Positions 61,858-64,000 of a stretch of DNA of 64,000 nt are shown here, in pieces (position 1 is the stretch's first letter; every line of letters starts with the position of its first letter). The stretch spans positions 620,001 through 684,000 of the forward strand of contig NW_027469105.1 of NCBI RefSeq assembly GCF_051020765.1, read 5' to 3'. A program made the position numbers and the translations under genes. Below the pieces are notes generated by a model. The model ran no database searches. It had not been told where the DNA came from and worked only from the letters and a program-made list of their open reading frames with translations. The DNA comes from Lasioglossum baleicum (Eukaryota > Arthropoda > Insecta > Hymenoptera > Halictidae).

Positions 61858-64000
61858 GCTTTATGGGTTATGCGTAATGCGTTATCGGCTTTGCGTTATG
61901 CGTTATGGGTTATGCGTTATCCGTTATGGATTATGCGTTATGTATTATGCGTTATGGGTTATGCGTTGAGCGTTATCCGTTATCCGTTATCCGTTATGCG
62001 TTATGCGTTATGCGTTATGCGTTATGCGTTATCGGCTTTGCGTTATGCGTCATACGTTATGCGTTATGCGTTATGCGTTATGCGTTATCGGCTTTGCGTT
62101 ATGCGTCATGCGGTACGGGTTATGCGTTATCCGTTATGGATTATGCGTAATGCATTATGCGTTATGCGTTATCCGTTATGGGTTATGCGTTATGCGTTAT
62201 GCGATATGCGCTATGTGTTATGCGTTATGCGTTATCGGCTTTGCGTTATGCGTTATGGGTTATGCGTTATCCGTTATGGATTATGCGTTATGTATTATGC
62301 GTTATGGTTAATGCGTTATGGGTTATGCGTTGTGCGTTATCCGTTATGCGTTATGCGTTATCGGCTTTGCGTTATGCGTCATACGTTATGCGTTATGCGT
62401 TATGCGTTATCGGCTTTGCGTTATGCGTCATGCGATATGGGTTATGCGTTATCCGTTATGGATTATGCGTAATGCATTATGCGTTATGCGTTATGCGTTT
62501 TGCGTTATGTGTTATGCGTTATGGGTTATGCGTCATGCGTTATGCGTTATGCGTTATGCGTTATGCGTTATGCGTTATGCGTTATGCGTTATGCGTTATG
62601 CGTTATGCGTTATGCGTTATGCGTTATGCGTTATGCGTTATGCGTTATGCGTTATGCGTTATGCGTTATGCGTTATGCGTTATGCGTTATGCGTTATGCG
62701 TTATGCGTTATGCGTTATGCGTTATGCGTTATGCGTTATGCGTTATGCGTTATGCGTTATGCGTTATGCGTTATGCGTTATGCGTTATGCGTTATGCGTT
62801 ATGCGTTATGCGTTATGCGTTATGAGTTATGCGTTATGCGTTATGCGTTATGCGTTATGCGTTATGCGTTATGCGTTATGCGTTATGCGTTATGCGTTAT
62901 GCGTTATGCGTTATGCGTTATGCGTTATGCGTTATGCGTTATGCGTTATGCGTTATGCGTTATGCGTTATGCGTTATGCGTTATGCGTTATGCGTTATGC
63001 GTTATGCGTTATGCGTTATGCGTTATGCGTTATGCGTTATGCGTTATGCGTTATGCGTTATGCGTTATGCGTTATGCGTTATGCGTTATGCGTTATGCGT
63101 TATGCGTTATGCGTTATGCGTTATGCGTTATGCGTTATGCGTTATGCGTTATGCGTTATGCGTTATGCGTTATGCGTTATGCGTTATGCGTTATGCGTTA
63201 TGCGTTATGCGTTATGCGTTATGCGTTATGCGTTATGCGTTATGCGTTATGCGTTATGCGTTATGCGTTATGCGTTATGCGTTATGCGTTATGCGTTATG
63301 CGTTATGCGTTATGCGTTATGCGTTATGCGTTATGCGTTATGCGTTATGCGTTATGCGTTATGCGTTATGCGTTATGCGTTATGCGTTATGCGTTATGCG
63401 TTATGCGTTATGCGTTATGCGTTATGCGTTATGCGTTATGCGTTATGCGTTATGCGTTATGCGTTAAGCGTTATGCGTTATGCATTATCGGCTTTGCGTT
63501 ATGCGTTATGGGTTATGCGTTATCCGTTATGGATTATGCGTTATGCGTTATGCATTATGCGTAATGCGTAATGCGGTATTGGTTATGCGTTGTGCGTTAT
63601 CCGTTATCCGTTATCCGTTATCCGTTATCCGTTATGCGTTATGCGTTATGCGTTATGCGTTAAGCGTTATGCGTTATGCGTTATGCGTTATGCGTTATGC
63701 GTTATGCGTTATGCGTTATGCGTTATGCGTTATGCGTTATGCGTTATGCGTTATGCGTCATGCGTTATGCGTTATGCGTTATGCGTTATGCGTTATGCGT
63801 TATGCGTTATGCGTTATGCGTTATGCGTTATGCGTTATGCGTTATGCGTTATGCGTTATGCGTCATGCGTTATGCGTTATGCGTTATGCGTTATGCGTTA
63901 TGCGTTATGCGTTATGCGTTATGCGTTATGCGTTATGCGTTATGCGTTATGCGTTATGCGTTATGCGTTATGCGTTATGCGTTATGCGTTATGCGTTATG
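61858..64000. repeat. C cassette, long run, B, run (cut by window edge)
   Basis: C cassette 61858-62536; 41 pure units 62537-62823; a single GAGTTAT 62824-62830; 90 pure units 62831-63460; B 63461-63663; GCGTCAT at 63755-63761 and 63860-63866; canonical units to the window edge. The 132-unit stretch after C compares with 57 units in the preceding repeat and 55, 55 and 119 near the window start. The array plainly continues beyond 64000. Confidence 0.85.
62537..63460. repeat. 132-unit run with one GAGTTAT interruption
   Basis: 41 pure units, one GAGTTAT (62824-62830), then 90 pure units before GCGTTAA. The interruption differs from the canonical unit by one base. GAGTTAT otherwise occurs only in the variant-dense core and the split C ends, so here it looks like a fresh point substitution. 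Confidence 0.85.

Larger units (their letters stand above)
1..64000. repeat. Giant GCGTTAT heptamer satellite array (whole window)
   Basis: The whole window is a head-to-tail array of the 7-bp unit GCGTTAT and its substitution variants, with no unique sequence at either edge. All units point the same way; I saw no inverted segment. Unit starts fall at position mod 7 = 6 wherever checked (6, 916, 10226, 16183, 21160, 32101, 42046, 50161, 61858, 63965), so length changes are whole units. Recurrent variants include GCGTCAT, GGGTTAT, CCGTTAT, GGATTAT, GCGTAAT, GCATTAT, GCGTTAA, GCGTTGT, GCTTTAT, GTATTAT, GTGTTAT, GCGATAT, GCGCTAT, GCGGTAC and the strongly diverged CGGCTTT. The canonical unit is 3/7 G+C, with T over A 3:1 and G over C 2:1 on this strand. 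There is no sign of a gene. Function and host are unknown. Confidence 0.98.

Noticed and set aside
1..64000. CRISPR array
   Set aside because: The repeat period is 7 bp with no repeat/spacer alternation and no unique spacers. The variant cassettes are themselves repeated, and no cas-like gene is present.
1..64000. Telomere array
   Set aside because: The dominant unit GCGTTAT is not a known telomere repeat and lacks the usual G-rich strand. Only isolated GGGTTAT patches resemble one, and the higher-order structure is typical of internal satellite.
1..64000. Promoter or TATA-like elements in T/A-rich units (GCGATAT, GTATTAT, TTGTTAT)
   Set aside because: Short AT-rich strings appear by chance from single substitutions in the repeat, with no associated gene and no spacing to a partner element.
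1..64000. Rho-independent terminators or structured RNA
   Set aside because: The repeat has no self-complementary arms: GCGTTAT pairs poorly with itself, all units share one orientation, and no stem followed by a T tract was found.
1..64000. Mobile element insertions
   Set aside because: No unique sequence, terminal inverted repeats or phase-breaking target duplications were seen. The extra segments in copy 2 (770, ~140 and 441 bp) consist entirely of array units.
1..64000. Replication origin or iteron array
   Set aside because: Iterons are short clusters beside a rep gene. Here the repeat continues for 64 kb without any gene or unique AT-rich unwinding region.
1..64000. Identification as a cyanobacterial STRR heptamer family
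   Set aside because: Heptamer repeats are known in filamentous cyanobacteria, but this size and hierarchy are unlike the short intergenic clusters I know, and no flanking gene supports a bacterial host. Left open rather than assigned.

Overview
The window is one uninterrupted tandem array of a 7-bp unit, GCGTTAT (reverse complement ATAACGC), about 9,142 units long. It runs off both ends. I find no believable protein-coding gene, tRNA, rRNA, mobile element, CRISPR array or unique sequence. The long open frames on the + strand are by-products of the repeat: three units (21 bp) encode the heptapeptide MRYALCV in every frame, and canonical repeat on the - strand has a TAA every 21 bp in every frame. 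The organism cannot be identified from this sequence. A eukaryotic satellite block (centromeric, pericentromeric, subtelomeric or sex-chromosome heterochromatin) assembled from long reads is plausible. Heptameric short tandem repeats are also known in filamentous cyanobacteria, but I know of none this large.

The array is hierarchical. Level 1 is the heptamer, in one orientation and in one 7-bp register: unit starts satisfy position mod 7 = 6 at every point I checked from 6 to 63965. Level 2 is an alternation of pure GCGTTAT runs (tens of units, up to 119) with cassettes of ordered variant heptamers. I call the ~190-210 bp cassette 'B' (bounded by GCGTTAA units) and the ~680-700 bp cassette 'C' (opens with GCTTTAT followed by GGGTTAT; contains several CGGCTTT units). 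Level 3 is higher-order repeats of roughly 1.0-3.9 kb made of C + run + B + run. Level 4 is a ~19.3 kb segment present twice, about 12.9-32.2 kb and 36.8-56.3 kb, 23.9-25.0 kb apart.

Layout: 1-12.9 kb, C/B higher-order repeats including the longest pure run; 12.9-32.2 kb, super-repeat copy 1 with a variant-dense core at 15.1-20.4 kb and ~3 kb higher-order repeats at 21-30 kb; 32.2-36.8 kb, spacer of 1.0-1.8 kb higher-order repeats; 36.8-56.3 kb, copy 2, differing by a 770-bp insertion, a ~140-bp insertion, a private 441-bp tandem duplication, run-length changes and a different number of ~3 kb repeats; 56.3-64 kb, repeats resembling the first 12 kb, including a B cassette with a piece of C inside it, duplicated 3,297 bp apart. 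Nothing here looks like cooperating genes. The biology is that of satellite evolution: unequal exchange, conversion and homogenisation in whole-unit steps.
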